A DNA stretch of 40,255 bases from the NCBI RefSeq assembly GCF_029143285.1, contig NZ_JAPDSH010000012.1, positions 1 through 40,255 of the forward strand, read 5' to 3'. Both the position numbers and the translations under genes were made by a program. Shown piece by piece: positions 1 through 8,619 of the stretch. How positions within the stretch are numbered: the stretch's first letter is position 1; each line of letters starts with the position of its first letter. The stretch comes from Vagococcus proximus. Its GTDB lineage: Bacteria; Bacillota; Bacilli; Lactobacillales; Vagococcaceae. A model generated the notes under the pieces. The model had not been told where the DNA came from and searched no databases. It was given only the letters and a program-made list of their open reading frames with translations.

Positions 1-26
1 CGCATTAAAAGAAATCAAATAAAAAA

Positions 27-57
27 CTGCCAGTCCTCTTGGATTGGCAGTTTTTTT
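27..57. terminator. Bidirectional intrinsic terminator
   Basis: A 10-bp stem (27-36 with 41-50, one G:T pair) closes a TCTT loop. It has an A-run on the left and a T-run (51-57) on the right, so it can work in both directions. It ends the minus-strand gtrA-like gene and presumably a plus-strand gene lying left of the window. Confidence 0.85.
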
Positions 58-487
58 ATTTTTTAAAGATAAATAATTTACTAAAAATATAATTAGCTAT
101 TAATACGACAACATTGGCTAGTATTTTAGCAATTATGGGAGTCATATCTAGCAAACTAATGCAGACAAACATAACGGCTAAATCCATGAAAAGTGATAGT
201 ACTCTAAATCCAAAGAACGAGCTTATTTCTTGTATGAGTTCAGTAAAGTTGTTATGTTTGCTTTCGAATACATAGAGTTTATTAGAAATGTAAGCAAATA
301 AAACAGCAAATACCCAAGCAATAATATTAGAAATCGTATAATTTAATCCAAGTGTAGAATTAAATAAATAGAACGTTACAATATTTATGACAGTTGTGAT
401 ACCACCCATTATAAGGTACATCAAAATAGAATAATAACGTTCAGTCATAAAGTCAAAACTCATCAGCCATGTTTTTATTTTTTGCAT
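56..487 (-). CDS. GtrA-like membrane protein (143 aa)
   Basis: This is a small integral membrane protein of the GtrA family, proposed to help move lipid-linked sugars (undecaprenyl-phosphate sugar) across the membrane for decoration of wall polymers. Four hydrophobic segments span nearly the whole protein. Family-like features are the early YLIMGGITTVIN stretch and the C-terminal ANYIFSKLFIFKK end, which resembles the usual 'NF...R.WVF' close. The start lies inside the end of the upstream glycosyltransferase gene (13-nt overlap), with an AAGGA SD about 9 nt before the ATG, so the two are translationally coupled. The family call is from sequence pattern; the transported sugar is unknown. Confidence 0.88.
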   Translation of the reverse strand: MQKIKTWLMSFDFMTERYYSILMYLIMGGITTVINIVTFYLFNSTLGLNYTISNIIAWVFAVLFAYISNKLYVFESKHNNFTELIQEISSFFGFRVLSLFMDLAVMFVCISLLDMTPIIAKILANVVVLIANYIFSKLFIFKK

Positions 488-1443
488 GAGTCAGTGTCCT
501 TCCCGTCGTCTTCTGCTGTAATATATTCTTGAATAAGATATGGAGGACGTTGTTTAACTTCCATAAATATTTTTCCAATATACTCCCCCATAACGCCTAA
601 GAAAATCAGTTGTGTCCCGCTTAGGAAGAGGATCAGAATAACAAGACTAGGATATCCGGGTGTAGCATTACCATACATAAGCGTTGTAATAAAAGTGTAT
701 ATCATATAGATAAAAGCAAAAAGAGCAATAACAATACCTGAGACTAGAGAGAAACGTAGAGGGGCAGTAGAATCAGAAATAATTCCATCAATCGCTAGTT
801 TTACTAGTGATTTAAATTGCCATTTAGTCTCTCCGGCAAAACGTTCATTGGCTTCAAAAGTGACTTCTTTTTTCTTAAATCCAATCCACATATAGATACC
901 TTTAGTGTAGCGTTGTGATTCTCGTAGTTTCTTTATACTATCGATACATTTTCTATCTAATAATCTAAAATCACCTACAGCAGGTAAAACAGGAACAGTT
1001 GAAAACATTCCTAGAATTTTATAGTAGAGTTTTGAAAATCCTTTTTTCAGAAATGATTCGCCATGACGAGACACACGCTTACCATAAACATCTTGGTAAC
1101 CATTTTCCCATTCCTTAATCATTTTTGGTACAGTACTTGGCGGATGTTGTAAATCTGCATCCATCATAATAATAGCGTCCCCTTTAGCGTAATCAAAACC
1201 AGCTAACATAGCAGGTTCTTTTCCGAAATTTCGGGATAAATCAACACATTTTACACGAGAATCCTGTTGAGTAAGTTCTTTAACAATGTCAAGCGAACGA
1301 TCCATACTGCCGTCGTTTACAAATAAAAATTCAAAAATATACGTTCCTTTATATGGCTCAGCAAGTTCTACCAATTTTTCGTGCAAAACTACTAAATTAT
1401 CTTCTTCATTATACATTGGAATGCAAATGGTAATCATCTTCAT
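475..1443 (-). CDS. GT2-family bactoprenol glycosyltransferase, GtrB/DPM1-like (322 aa)
   Basis: This GT-A fold family 2 glycosyltransferase probably transfers a sugar from a nucleotide donor to undecaprenyl phosphate at the inner membrane face. Visible motifs are the N-terminal CIPMYNEE, FVNDGS, the DADLQHPP metal-binding motif, and GETKW before two C-terminal membrane segments (about residues 225-255 and 265-290), the usual GtrB/CsbB layout. A GTG at 1452 opens the reading frame earlier, but it lies inside the GAGGTG SD. The ATG at 1443 sits 6 nt behind that SD and is the better start. It overlaps the gtrA-like gene downstream. No third, acceptor-specific GT-C transferase is present in the window, so the decorated polymer is unknown. 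Confidence 0.92.
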   Translation of the reverse strand: MKMITICIPMYNEEDNLVVLHEKLVELAEPYKGTYIFEFLFVNDGSMDRSLDIVKELTQQDSRVKCVDLSRNFGKEPAMLAGFDYAKGDAIIMMDADLQHPPSTVPKMIKEWENGYQDVYGKRVSRHGESFLKKGFSKLYYKILGMFSTVPVLPAVGDFRLLDRKCIDSIKKLRESQRYTKGIYMWIGFKKKEVTFEANERFAGETKWQFKSLVKLAIDGIISDSTAPLRFSLVSGIVIALFAFIYMIYTFITTLMYGNATPGYPSLVILILFLSGTQLIFLGVMGEYIGKIFMEVKQRPPYLIQEYITAEDDGKDTDSCKK

Positions 1444-1487
1444 AATACGCACCTCATTTACTAAATGTAATATTTTATACCTAAATA

Positions 1488-1516
1488 ATCATATCTTATT
1501 TTAATGTTAAAGTCCA
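1488..1516 (-). promoter_or_regulatory. Candidate sigma-A promoter for the gtrB-gtrA pair
   Basis: Read on the minus strand there is TGGACT (1511-1516), a 17-bp spacer and TATGAT (1488-1493). This lies about 45 nt upstream of the glycosyltransferase start. The spacing is optimal and the -35 box is weak, so the call is moderate. Confidence 0.45.
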
Positions 1517-1893
1517 TTTAATTGAGGGAGGCTGTCAGTGAGTAATTGATTAAAATGAATAGCTGCAATTAATACTAAATTTAGGGCCATAAGTTTTTTC
1601 TATTAACAGAAAGTATGTATTTAAAAAAATGGACAATTTCTTTCAAAAAAAAACATAAGTGATTTTGTGATCAAAGGAAGTTGAGTCAGTCAATTAACTT
1701 GTATTATAACGAAATAGTAATCTGTTCTATATATTTTTTGTAATATGGATTTTATTACGGTCTGCAACTAAAAAAGAGTGTTATATAAAAAATACACAAT
1801 AAACTATTGTACAAAATTGATATCAAGTTCATTAAGCCACTAGTAAAATACAATTTTGTATTATTAGTTTTTTCTCATTGAATGCTTATCTAA
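1517..1893. other. AT-rich intergenic region without a recognisable gene
   Basis: The stretch between the glycosyltransferase promoter and the leucine dehydrogenase promoter is very AT-rich. It contains no ORF of useful length with an SD on either strand. The only structure seen is an AT-rich hairpin near 1842-1872, listed separately. Confidence 0.6.
1842..1872 (+). other. AT-rich hairpin followed by T-run upstream of the bcd promoter
   Basis: AATACAA (1847-1853) and TTGTATT (1856-1862) form inverted arms. An outer imperfect ACTA/TAGT pairing and six T residues follow. It looks like a weak terminator or protein-binding palindrome, and its role is unknown. It lies about 20-50 bp upstream of the proposed -35 box. 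Confidence 0.35.
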
Positions 1894-1922
1894 TTTACAT
1901 TTTTTTTTTTTAGATATGTTAT
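1894..1922 (+). promoter_or_regulatory. Candidate promoter of the bcd-ptb-buk-bkd operon
   Basis: TTTACA (1894-1899), a 17-bp T-rich spacer and TGTTAT (1917-1922) form a plausible sigma-A promoter. Transcription would start near 1929, about 65 nt before the leucine dehydrogenase ATG and just upstream of the cre site. Confidence 0.45.
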
Positions 1923-1941
1923 TTTGGAGATAAGGAACACG

Positions 1942-1955
1942 TGTAAGCGTTTTCT
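1942..1955 (+). promoter_or_regulatory. cre site (CcpA operator)
   Basis: TGTAAGCGTTTTCT matches the cre consensus TGWAANCGNTNWCA at every fixed position except the last, and fits the core of the longer WWTGWAARCGYWWWCWWW form. It sits between the proposed transcription start and the first gene, a position typical of carbon catabolite repression by roadblock. The enterococcal bkd operon is known to be catabolite controlled. Confidence 0.75.
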
Positions 1956-1994
1956 TTTGTGAAAATAATAAAGTTTAAAGAGGAGGCAGTTTTT

Positions 1995-3089
1995 ATGTTA
2001 TTTGAAGAAATGGTTAACAGAGATTATGAGCAAGTGGTATTTTGTCATGATAAGAGTTCAGGTTTGAAAGCAATTATAGCGATTCACGACACAACTTTAG
2101 GACCAGCACTTGGTGGATGCCGTATGTGGCCATATGAAACTGAAGAAGAAGCCTTAACAGATGCTTTAAGATTAGCCCGTGGAATGACATATAAAAACGC
2201 AGCAGCAGGTTTAAACATTGGGGGAGCTAAAACAGTTATTATTGGAGATCCTAAAAAAGACAAAAGTGAAGCGTTATTCCGTGCGTTAGGTCGTTACATC
2301 GAAGGCTTAAATGGTCGTTATATTACAGCCGAAGATGTTAACACTACAGTAGAAGATATGAACTACATGTTCGAAGAAACAAATTATGTAACAGGTAGTA
2401 GTAGTGCAGCAGGTGGATCTGGAAATCCTAGTCCTAAAACAGCGTTAGGTGTTTACTATGCAATGAAGGCAACTGCAAAAGAAGTTTACGGTTCAGATTC
2501 ATTAGAAGGTAAAACAATTTCTGTACAGGGTGTAGGAAACGTTTCTTATAGCTTATGTGAAATGTTACATGAAGAAGGTGCTAAATTAATCGTAACGGAT
2601 ATCAATCAAGAATCGATTGATCGTGCTGTAAATAATCTAGGTGCGACAGCTGTAGGAATCGATGAAATTTACGGTGTTGAAGCAGATATCTTCTGTCCAT
2701 GTGCTTTAGGTGGGATTTTAAATGATGATACAATTCCGCAACTAAAAGTTAAGGCGGTTTGTGGTAGTTCTAATAACCAATTACTAGACATTGAAAAACA
2801 TGGCAAAGCAATTGAAGAAGCAGGTATTGTTTATGCGCCAGATTATATTGTTAACTCGGGTGGTGTTATCAACGTAGCTGAAGAATTAAGTGGTTATGAT
2901 GAAGCGAAAGCAGATCGCAAGATCAAAGAAGTATATAACCAAATGACGAAAGTATTCGAAATCGCTAAAAATGAAAAAATAACAACTGCGATGGCAGCCG
3001 ATCATTTAGCTGAAAGTCGTATCGAAGAAATGATGCGTGTTCGTAGTACATTTTTACAAACTGAAAAATCATCAATTACTAAGCGTTAA
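1995..3089 (+). CDS. bcd: Leucine dehydrogenase (364 aa)
   Basis: This NAD-dependent amino acid dehydrogenase reversibly deaminates leucine, isoleucine and valine to the branched-chain 2-oxo acids used by the E1 enzyme encoded downstream. The substrate-binding segment LGGCRM and the lysines in GMTYK (residue 67) and GGAK (residue 79) match the Lys68/Lys80 pair of Bacillus leucine dehydrogenase. A nucleotide-binding [11 protein letters not shown] segment follows. Length equals that of the Bacillus enzymes. An upstream in-frame GTG at 1959 overlaps the cre region and has no SD. The ATG at 1995 has AGGAGG at 1981-1986 and is chosen. It is the first gene of the operon. Phe/Val dehydrogenases are homologous, but the bkd context favours leucine. 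Confidence 0.95.
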   Translation: MLFEEMVNRDYEQVVFCHDKSSGLKAIIAIHDTTLGPALGGCRMWPYETEEEALTDALRLARGMTYKNAAAGLNIGGAKTVIIGDPKKDKSEALFRALGRYIEGLNGRYITAEDVNTTVEDMNYMFEETNYVTGSSSAAGGSGNPSPKTALGVYYAMKATAKEVYGSDSLEGKTISVQGVGNVSYSLCEMLHEEGAKLIVTDINQESIDRAVNNLGATAVGIDEIYGVEADIFCPCALGGILNDDTIPQLKVKAVCGSSNNQLLDIEKHGKAIEEAGIVYAPDYIVNSGGVINVAEELSGYDEAKADRKIKEVYNQMTKVFEIAKNEKITTAMAADHLAESRIEEMMRVRSTFLQTEKSSITKR

Positions 3090-3201
3090 TTAAGATAGAC
3101 ATTTGAAAAGAATTATCTTCAGTTTGTGTATAAAGCATACCATGGAGGTAGTTCTTTTCTTATAATCAAAAACAATGACTTTAGAAAAGGTGTTGATAAA
3201 A

Positions 3202-4038
3202 ATGAAGACAGATAAAAAAGCGATAGTGGCAGTAGCCGGAGCGAGTCAGAGTTTCGTTGATAAAGTAGTGAGACAAGCAGTTGATGACGGTTTATGTGAC
3301 TTTATTTTATTTAGTAAGGAGTCATTGGAAGTTGAGATGGATGAAGTAACAGCAATGGTTTGTTTAGATGATCAAGATATGGTGACGGAAGCAGTAAAAG
3401 CAGTAGTTGATAAGCGGGCGACGGTTTTGATGAAGGGATCGGTTCAAACATCAACGATTTTAAAAGAAGTATTGAAGAAAGAGAATGGTCTTAGAAAAGA
3501 AGGCGTATTATCTCAAGCATCAGTGATTGAATTAACAGAAGGTGGTCGTCAATTTATTTTGACAGATCCAGCATTAAATATTCAGCCAGATGTTGCTCAA
3601 AAAGTAGAGATTACAAAAAATGCAATTGAAGTCGCGCATAAGATGGGGATTAAGTGTCCAAAAGTTGCGCTTTTAAGTTCAGTTGAAGTTTATAATCCGA
3701 AGATGCCTTCATCAGCAGATGCTCATGAAGTGCATAATTATTTTGAAAATAACCCAGTAGAGGCAGTTGTAGAAGGACCGATTTCCTTTGATATTGCGAC
3801 ATGTAAAGATGCAGCGTCAGTCAAAGGCTACGAAGGTAAAATAAAAGGCGATGCAGATGTTCTTGTAGTTCCATCGATTGATGGAGGGAATTTCTTGTAT
3901 AAAGTATTTAGTCATTTTGTTCCAGCTACAGTCAGTGGTGTAATCGTTGGAGCGGGAGTTCCAATCGCTCTTTCATCAAGAAGTGATAGTACAGATACGA
4001 AAATGGCTTCTCTAAAATTGGCCATTCAAACAAGTTAA
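3202..4038 (+). CDS. ptb: Phosphate butyryltransferase / branched-chain acyl phosphotransferase (278 aa)
   Basis: Converts butyryl-CoA or branched-chain acyl-CoA plus phosphate to acyl-phosphate, feeding the kinase encoded next. It shows the phosphate acetyl/butyryl transferase fold features: LMKGSVQTSTILKEVL, the GPISFDIA segment and the C-terminal GVPIALSSRSDS signature. The longest ORF begins at 3175 (287 aa) but no SD precedes that ATG. The ATG at 3202 has AAAGGTG upstream (about 10 nt away) and gives a protein starting directly at the first beta strand, so 3202 is preferred with some doubt. The 80-nt gap after bcd has no terminator, consistent with one operon. Confidence 0.93.
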   Translation: MKTDKKAIVAVAGASQSFVDKVVRQAVDDGLCDFILFSKESLEVEMDEVTAMVCLDDQDMVTEAVKAVVDKRATVLMKGSVQTSTILKEVLKKENGLRKEGVLSQASVIELTEGGRQFILTDPALNIQPDVAQKVEITKNAIEVAHKMGIKCPKVALLSSVEVYNPKMPSSADAHEVHNYFENNPVEAVVEGPISFDIATCKDAASVKGYEGKIKGDADVLVVPSIDGGNFLYKVFSHFVPATVSGVIVGAGVPIALSSRSDSTDTKMASLKLAIQTS

Positions 4039-4060
4039 ATAAAAGAAAGCGAGGCGGCAT

Positions 4061-5122
4061 ATGAACTTTGAAACATTAGTTATTAATCCAGGGTCTACTT
4101 CTACTAAAGTAGCGGTCTATCGTGGGGATGAAAAATTATTCCAAGAAGAATTAAGTCATCCAATGGCGGAGATTGAAGCGTATAAAAGTATCAGTGATCA
4201 ATTTGACTTTAGAACGAAAGCTATTTTAAAAGTGATTGAGGATAATAACTATGACTTAACAAGTTTATCAGCGGTTGTTGGTAGAGGTGGGTTACTGAGA
4301 CCGATTGAAAGTGGGACATATGATGTAACTGAAAAGTTAAAAGAGGACTTACGTATCGGTGTTTCAGGTCAACATGCTTGTAATTTAGGTGGATTAATTG
4401 CGGATGAGATTGCGCAACAATATGGCATTCCAGCTTACATTGTAGATCCCGTAGTGGTTGATGAAATGAAAGCGATTGCTCGTGTGTCAGGAACAAAAAT
4501 AATAGAACGTACGAGTGTATTTCATGCGTTAAACCACAAAGCAGTAGGGCGTATTGCAGCTAGAGAGCAAGGAACGACCTATGATAAGAGAAATTATGTG
4601 ATTGCTCACCTAGGTGGTGGTGTTTCAGTTGCTGCTCATGAACAAGGCAAAGTAATAGATGTGAACAATGCTTTGGGCGGCGAAGGACCTTTTAGTGCTG
4701 AGCGTGCTGGAGGAGTCCCAGTTTATGACTTTATTCAGGCGACAAAGAATTGGGACGAAGAAAAAATCTACAAGACGTTAATAGGTAAGGGTGGGTTGGT
4801 ATCCTATCTTGGTACGAATGATTTACGTGAAGTTGAGAAATTGATGGCAGGTGGAGATGATAAGGCACAACTTATTTTTGAAGCAATGGCTTATCAAATT
4901 GCCAAGGAGATTGGCGCAAATGCAGCGTCACTTAAAGGGAAAATTGATGGGTTAGTCTTAACAGGTGGTCTATCAAGAAGTGAGAAGTTTGTAAAAGAAA
5001 TTTCAGGATATATTGACTGGATTGCACCGATTATTGTAGTACCAGGAGAAGATGAAATGGGTGCTTTAAATCAAGGTGCTCAGCGTGTTTTAGCTAAAAA
5101 AGAAGATGTGAAACACTACTAA
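4061..5122 (+). CDS. buk: Butyrate kinase / branched-chain carboxylate kinase (353 aa)
   Basis: This ASKHA-superfamily acetokinase-type enzyme makes ATP from acyl-phosphate and releases butyrate or branched-chain fatty acids (isovalerate, isobutyrate, 2-methylbutyrate). Motifs seen are VINPGSTSTKVAVY at the N terminus (phosphate 1 loop), VIAHLGGGVSVAAH in the middle and LVLTGGLSRSEKF near the C terminus (adenosine region). Length is typical of Buk. The ATG is preceded by GAGGCGG. It lies 22 nt after ptb and 14 nt before the E3 gene, within the operon. Confidence 0.96.
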   Translation: MNFETLVINPGSTSTKVAVYRGDEKLFQEELSHPMAEIEAYKSISDQFDFRTKAILKVIEDNNYDLTSLSAVVGRGGLLRPIESGTYDVTEKLKEDLRIGVSGQHACNLGGLIADEIAQQYGIPAYIVDPVVVDEMKAIARVSGTKIIERTSVFHALNHKAVGRIAAREQGTTYDKRNYVIAHLGGGVSVAAHEQGKVIDVNNALGGEGPFSAERAGGVPVYDFIQATKNWDEEKIYKTLIGKGGLVSYLGTNDLREVEKLMAGGDDKAQLIFEAMAYQIAKEIGANAASLKGKIDGLVLTGGLSRSEKFVKEISGYIDWIAPIIVVPGEDEMGALNQGAQRVLAKKEDVKHY

Positions 5123-5136
5123 GAGGAGGAATTGTT

Positions 5137-6564
5137 TTGGCTCAAGAATATGATTTAGTGATCTTAGGCGGCGGAACAGGTGGCTACGTTGCAGCGATAC
5201 AGGCAGCTAAAAAAGGGAAAAAAGTTGCAGTTGTAGAAAAATCTAAAGTAGGTGGAACGTGCCTACATAGAGGTTGTATTCCGAGTAAAGCACTCCTACG
5301 TTCAGCAGAAGTGTTTCAAACGGTTAAAAAAGCAGCTGAATTTGGTGTTGAACTTTCGGGTGATGCAGCGATTAATTTCTTGAAAGCGCAAGAAAGAAAA
5401 CAATCGATTGTGGACCAATTAGAGAAAGGGATTCATCAGTTATTTAAAATGGGTAAGATTGATTTATATGAAGGGACAGGTACTATCCTAGGACCATCAA
5501 TCTTCTCACCAATGGCAGGAACAATTTCAATTTCTCATGAAGATGGCTCTGAAAATGATATGATTATTCCTAAAAATCTAATCATCTCAACAGGCTCAAG
5601 ACCTCGTCCGTTACCTAATCTACCATTTGATGAAGAGGTTGTTTTATCATCAGACGGCGCGCTTAAAATGGAAGAATTGCCCAAATCAATGGTTATTGTT
5701 GGGGGTGGCGTTATTGGTATGGAGTGGGCTTCATTATTAACTGATTTTGGGGTTAAAGTAACAGTTTTAGAGTTTGCTGACCGTGTGGTTGCTATGGAGG
5801 ATAAAGAGATTTCAAAAGAGTTAACAACACTCTTTAAGAAAAAAGGGGTAGAGATTGTTACAGGGGCGGAAGTTTTACCTGATACGTTTAAGAAAACTAA
5901 AAAAGGGATGACTATTCAAGCAACTGTAAAAGGCGAAGCTCAGACATTTGAAGCTGATAAGTTATTGGTCTCAGTTGGTCGCCAAGCCAATATTGAAAAT
6001 ATTGGGCTTGAAAATACAAATATAATTCTTGAAAAAGGCTTTATTAAGGTAAATAATCAATTCCAAACAAAAGAAAGCCATATTTATGCGATTGGCGATT
6101 GTATCCCAACATTACAGTTAGCGCATGTTGCTATGCATGAGGGGACACTCGCTGTTAAGAGCATTTGTGGTGAGAAAGTTGAGCCAATTAATTATGATTT
6201 AGTTCCAAGATGTATCTACACATCACCAGAAATTGCATGTGTAGGGGTATCTGAAGATAAAGCTAAAGAGAACGGTCATAAAGTTAAGAAAGGCAAATTT
6301 GTCTTTAAAGGGATTGGCAAGGCTTTAGTTTTCGGAGAGTCGGATGGTTTTGTGAAAGTAATTGCTGATAAAGAAACCGATGATATTTTAGGAGTGGCAA
6401 TGATAGGTCCTCACGTAACAGATATGATCAGTGAGGCGGCACTTGCTCAAGTATTAGATGCGACACCATGGGAAATTGGTGAGACAATTCATCCGCATCC
6501 AACTTTATCAGAGGCATTAGCAGAAGCAGCATTAGCAGTGGATAATAATCAAATTCACGGTTAG
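5137..6564 (+). CDS. bkdD: Dihydrolipoamide dehydrogenase, E3 of the branched-chain oxo acid complex (475 aa)
   Basis: This flavoprotein reoxidises the lipoyl arm of E2 and makes NADH. The FAD motif GGGTGGYVAA, the redox-active disulfide in GGTCLHRGCIPSK (Cys42 and Cys47), the NAD-binding VIVGGGVIGMEW and the C-terminal catalytic HPHPTLSEALAEA are all present. Translation starts at a TTG (5137) placed correctly behind AGAGGAGGA (5122-5130). No in-frame ATG is near. Position between buk and the E1/E2 genes matches the E. faecalis ptb-buk-bkdDABC order, so it is probably dedicated to branched-chain substrates rather than pyruvate. Confidence 0.96.
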   Translation: MAQEYDLVILGGGTGGYVAAIQAAKKGKKVAVVEKSKVGGTCLHRGCIPSKALLRSAEVFQTVKKAAEFGVELSGDAAINFLKAQERKQSIVDQLEKGIHQLFKMGKIDLYEGTGTILGPSIFSPMAGTISISHEDGSENDMIIPKNLIISTGSRPRPLPNLPFDEEVVLSSDGALKMEELPKSMVIVGGGVIGMEWASLLTDFGVKVTVLEFADRVVAMEDKEISKELTTLFKKKGVEIVTGAEVLPDTFKKTKKGMTIQATVKGEAQTFEADKLLVSVGRQANIENIGLENTNIILEKGFIKVNNQFQTKESHIYAIGDCIPTLQLAHVAMHEGTLAVKSICGEKVEPINYDLVPRCIYTSPEIACVGVSEDKAKENGHKVKKGKFVFKGIGKALVFGESDGFVKVIADKETDDILGVAMIGPHVTDMISEAALAQVLDATPWEIGETIHPHPTLSEALAEAALAVDNNQIHG

Positions 6565-6596
6565 TAAGTAAAAAACTATTATCAGGAGGGAATACA

Positions 6597-7592
6597 ATGG
6601 CTTTAAAAGAGACAGGTTTATCTAAAGAAGAACTACAAAGTATTTACCGAACAGCGTTATTAACAAGAAGAGTGGATGAACGCATCTGGTTATTAAATCG
6701 TGCCGGTAAAATACCTTTCCATATCTCGGGTCAGGGTCAAGAAATTGCTCAAGTAGGAGCAGCATTTGCTTTTGATTTAGACAAAGATTATTGCTTACCG
6801 TACTACCGTGATTTAGCAATGGTACTTAGCTTCGGCATGACAGCGAAAGATATTATGTTATCTGTTTTCGCTAAGGCAGAAGATCCAAACTCTGGTGGGC
6901 GTCAAATGCCATCCCATTACGGGCAACGAAAAAATAGAATTGTGACACAAAGTTCTCCAGTTACGACACAATTCCCACATGCTGCAGGGATTGGTTTAGC
7001 AGCGAAAATGGCTGGAGATGATAGCGTCTCTTATGCATCATGTGGTGAAGGGTCGTCTAACCAAGGAGATTTCCACGAAGGAATCAACTTTGCTAGTGTC
7101 CATAAATTACCAGTGGTATTTGTTATTCATAACAATCACTATGCAATCAGTGTGCCTGCTGACAAGCAATTCGCCGCTAAAAAATTATCAGATCGTGCGA
7201 TTGGGTATGGCATTCCAGGTGTGCAAGTAGATGGTCATAATTTTGCTGAGGTTTACTTAGCATTCAAAGAAGCGACAGACCGTGCAAGAAGAGGTGAAGG
7301 ACCAACTTTAATTGAGACTCTTTCTTATCGCTTTACACCACATTCTTCAGATGATGATGACCGTGTATACCGTTCACGTGAAGAGGTGGCAGAGGCTAAA
7401 GAAAAAGATCCGATTGAAATCTTCAAGAAAGAATTGATTGCAGAAGGCTTTATGAAAGAAGAAGACGTTGACGTGATGGAAAAAGAAATCGCTAAAGAAA
7501 TCAACGAAGCGACGGATTATGCAGAAAATGCACCGTATGCGACACCTGAATCATCATTTAACTATGTTTATGAAGAAAGTGGGGAGGAATAA
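6597..7592 (+). CDS. bkdA: Branched-chain 2-oxo acid dehydrogenase E1 alpha (331 aa)
   Basis: The thiamine-diphosphate-dependent decarboxylase subunit forms an alpha2-beta2 E1 with the next gene product. The TPP-binding stretch begins with GEGSSNQGDFHEG and ends with NNHYAIS, the GDG...NN type motif in its BkdA-like GEG variant. The phosphorylation-loop-like segment YRFTPHSSDDDDRVYRS follows. The ATG has AGGAGGG upstream. Only 3 nt separate its stop from the E1 beta start, so translation is coupled. Confidence 0.95.
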   Translation: MALKETGLSKEELQSIYRTALLTRRVDERIWLLNRAGKIPFHISGQGQEIAQVGAAFAFDLDKDYCLPYYRDLAMVLSFGMTAKDIMLSVFAKAEDPNSGGRQMPSHYGQRKNRIVTQSSPVTTQFPHAAGIGLAAKMAGDDSVSYASCGEGSSNQGDFHEGINFASVHKLPVVFVIHNNHYAISVPADKQFAAKKLSDRAIGYGIPGVQVDGHNFAEVYLAFKEATDRARRGEGPTLIETLSYRFTPHSSDDDDRVYRSREEVAEAKEKDPIEIFKKELIAEGFMKEEDVDVMEKEIAKEINEATDYAENAPYATPESSFNYVYEESGEE

Positions 7593-7595
7593 GTC

Positions 7596-8579
7596 ATGGC
7601 AGTGATTTCATATATTGAGGCAATTAAGCTGGCTCTTCGCGAAGAGATGGAAAGAGATGAAAAAGTATTTATTTTGGGTGAAGATGTCGGTCAAAAAGGT
7701 GGCGTATTTAAAGCGACTGAAGGCTTACATGCAGACTTTGGTGAAGACCGTGTGTTAGATGCACCACTTGCTGAATCTGCAATTGTTGGGGTTGGTATCG
7801 GAGCAGCGATGTATGGTTACCGTCCAATCTCAGAAATTCAGTTTGCTGATTTTATTATGCCTGCTGTTAACCAAATTATTTCAGAAGCTTCTCGTATTCG
7901 TTACCGTTCTAATAACGATTGGAGCTGTCCAATGGTAATCAGAGCACCTTTCGGAGGCGGAATTCACGGTGGATTATACCATTCACAATCAGTTGAGAAA
8001 GTATTCTTTGGTCAACCAGGACTTAAAATTGTTATTCCTTCAAATCCATATGATGCAAAAGGATTATTGAAGTCGGCGATTCGTGATAATGATCCTGTTT
8101 TATTCTTCGAACATAAGAAAGCATACCGCTTACTTAAAGGGGAAGTTCCTGAAACAGACTATACTGTGCCGATTGGCAAAGCTAACGTAGTACGTGAAGG
8201 TTCTGATATTACTGTTATTACTTATGGTTTAGCTGTAGAATTTGCTAAAGAAGCAGCGGAACGATTAGCAGCAGATGGCTTCGATGTTCATATCCTAGAT
8301 TTAAGAACAATCTATCCATTAGATAAAGAAGGCATTATCGAAGCGGCTAAGAAAACAGGGAAAGTATTATTAGTGACAGAGGATAACTTAGAAGGAAGTA
8401 TTATCGGTGAAGTAAGTGCCATAATTTCAGAAAATTGTTTATTCGATTTAGATGCACCGATTGCAAGACTTGCAGGACCAGATATTCCAGCAATGCCATT
8501 CGCGATTACAATGGAGAAAAACTTCACCATTGACCCAGATAAAGTAGAAGTAGCAATGCGCGAATTAGCTGAATTTTAG
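7596..8579 (+). CDS. bkdB: Branched-chain 2-oxo acid dehydrogenase E1 beta (327 aa)
   Basis: Transketolase-like beta subunit of E1. It has the characteristic GEDVGQKGGVFKAT N-terminal motif, the LAESAIVGVGIGAA and EIQFADFIMPA segments, and the C-terminal transketolase domain with LDLRTIYPLDKE and VTEDN. Length is normal for the family. The SD is GGGGAGGAAT at the end of the E1 alpha gene. It works with E1 alpha to decarboxylate and acylate the E2 lipoyl domain. Confidence 0.96.
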   Translation: MAVISYIEAIKLALREEMERDEKVFILGEDVGQKGGVFKATEGLHADFGEDRVLDAPLAESAIVGVGIGAAMYGYRPISEIQFADFIMPAVNQIISEASRIRYRSNNDWSCPMVIRAPFGGGIHGGLYHSQSVEKVFFGQPGLKIVIPSNPYDAKGLLKSAIRDNDPVLFFEHKKAYRLLKGEVPETDYTVPIGKANVVREGSDITVITYGLAVEFAKEAAERLAADGFDVHILDLRTIYPLDKEGIIEAAKKTGKVLLVTEDNLEGSIIGEVSAIISENCLFDLDAPIARLAGPDIPAMPFAITMEKNFTIDPDKVEVAMRELAEF

Positions 8580-8619
8580 ATAGGTGTAACTAAACTATAT
8601 AATTAAGGAGTGAAGTAGA

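Noticed and set aside
1286-1504. Plus-strand ORF opposite the glycosyltransferase gene
   Set aside because: It lies antisense within a well-supported gene, has no SD and no recognisable protein features. Similar antisense or out-of-frame ORFs inside bkd genes, mutS2, nadR and proC were dropped for the same reason.
1959-1994. Upstream GTG start for leucine dehydrogenase
   Set aside because: No SD precedes it and it directly abuts the cre site. The AGGAGG at 1981-1986 serves the ATG at 1995.
3142-3165. Tiny ORF (ATG GAG ... TAA) between bcd and ptb
   Set aside because: Only seven codons, no SD before it. The GGAGGT inside it is too far (about 25 nt or more) from either ptb start to be its SD.
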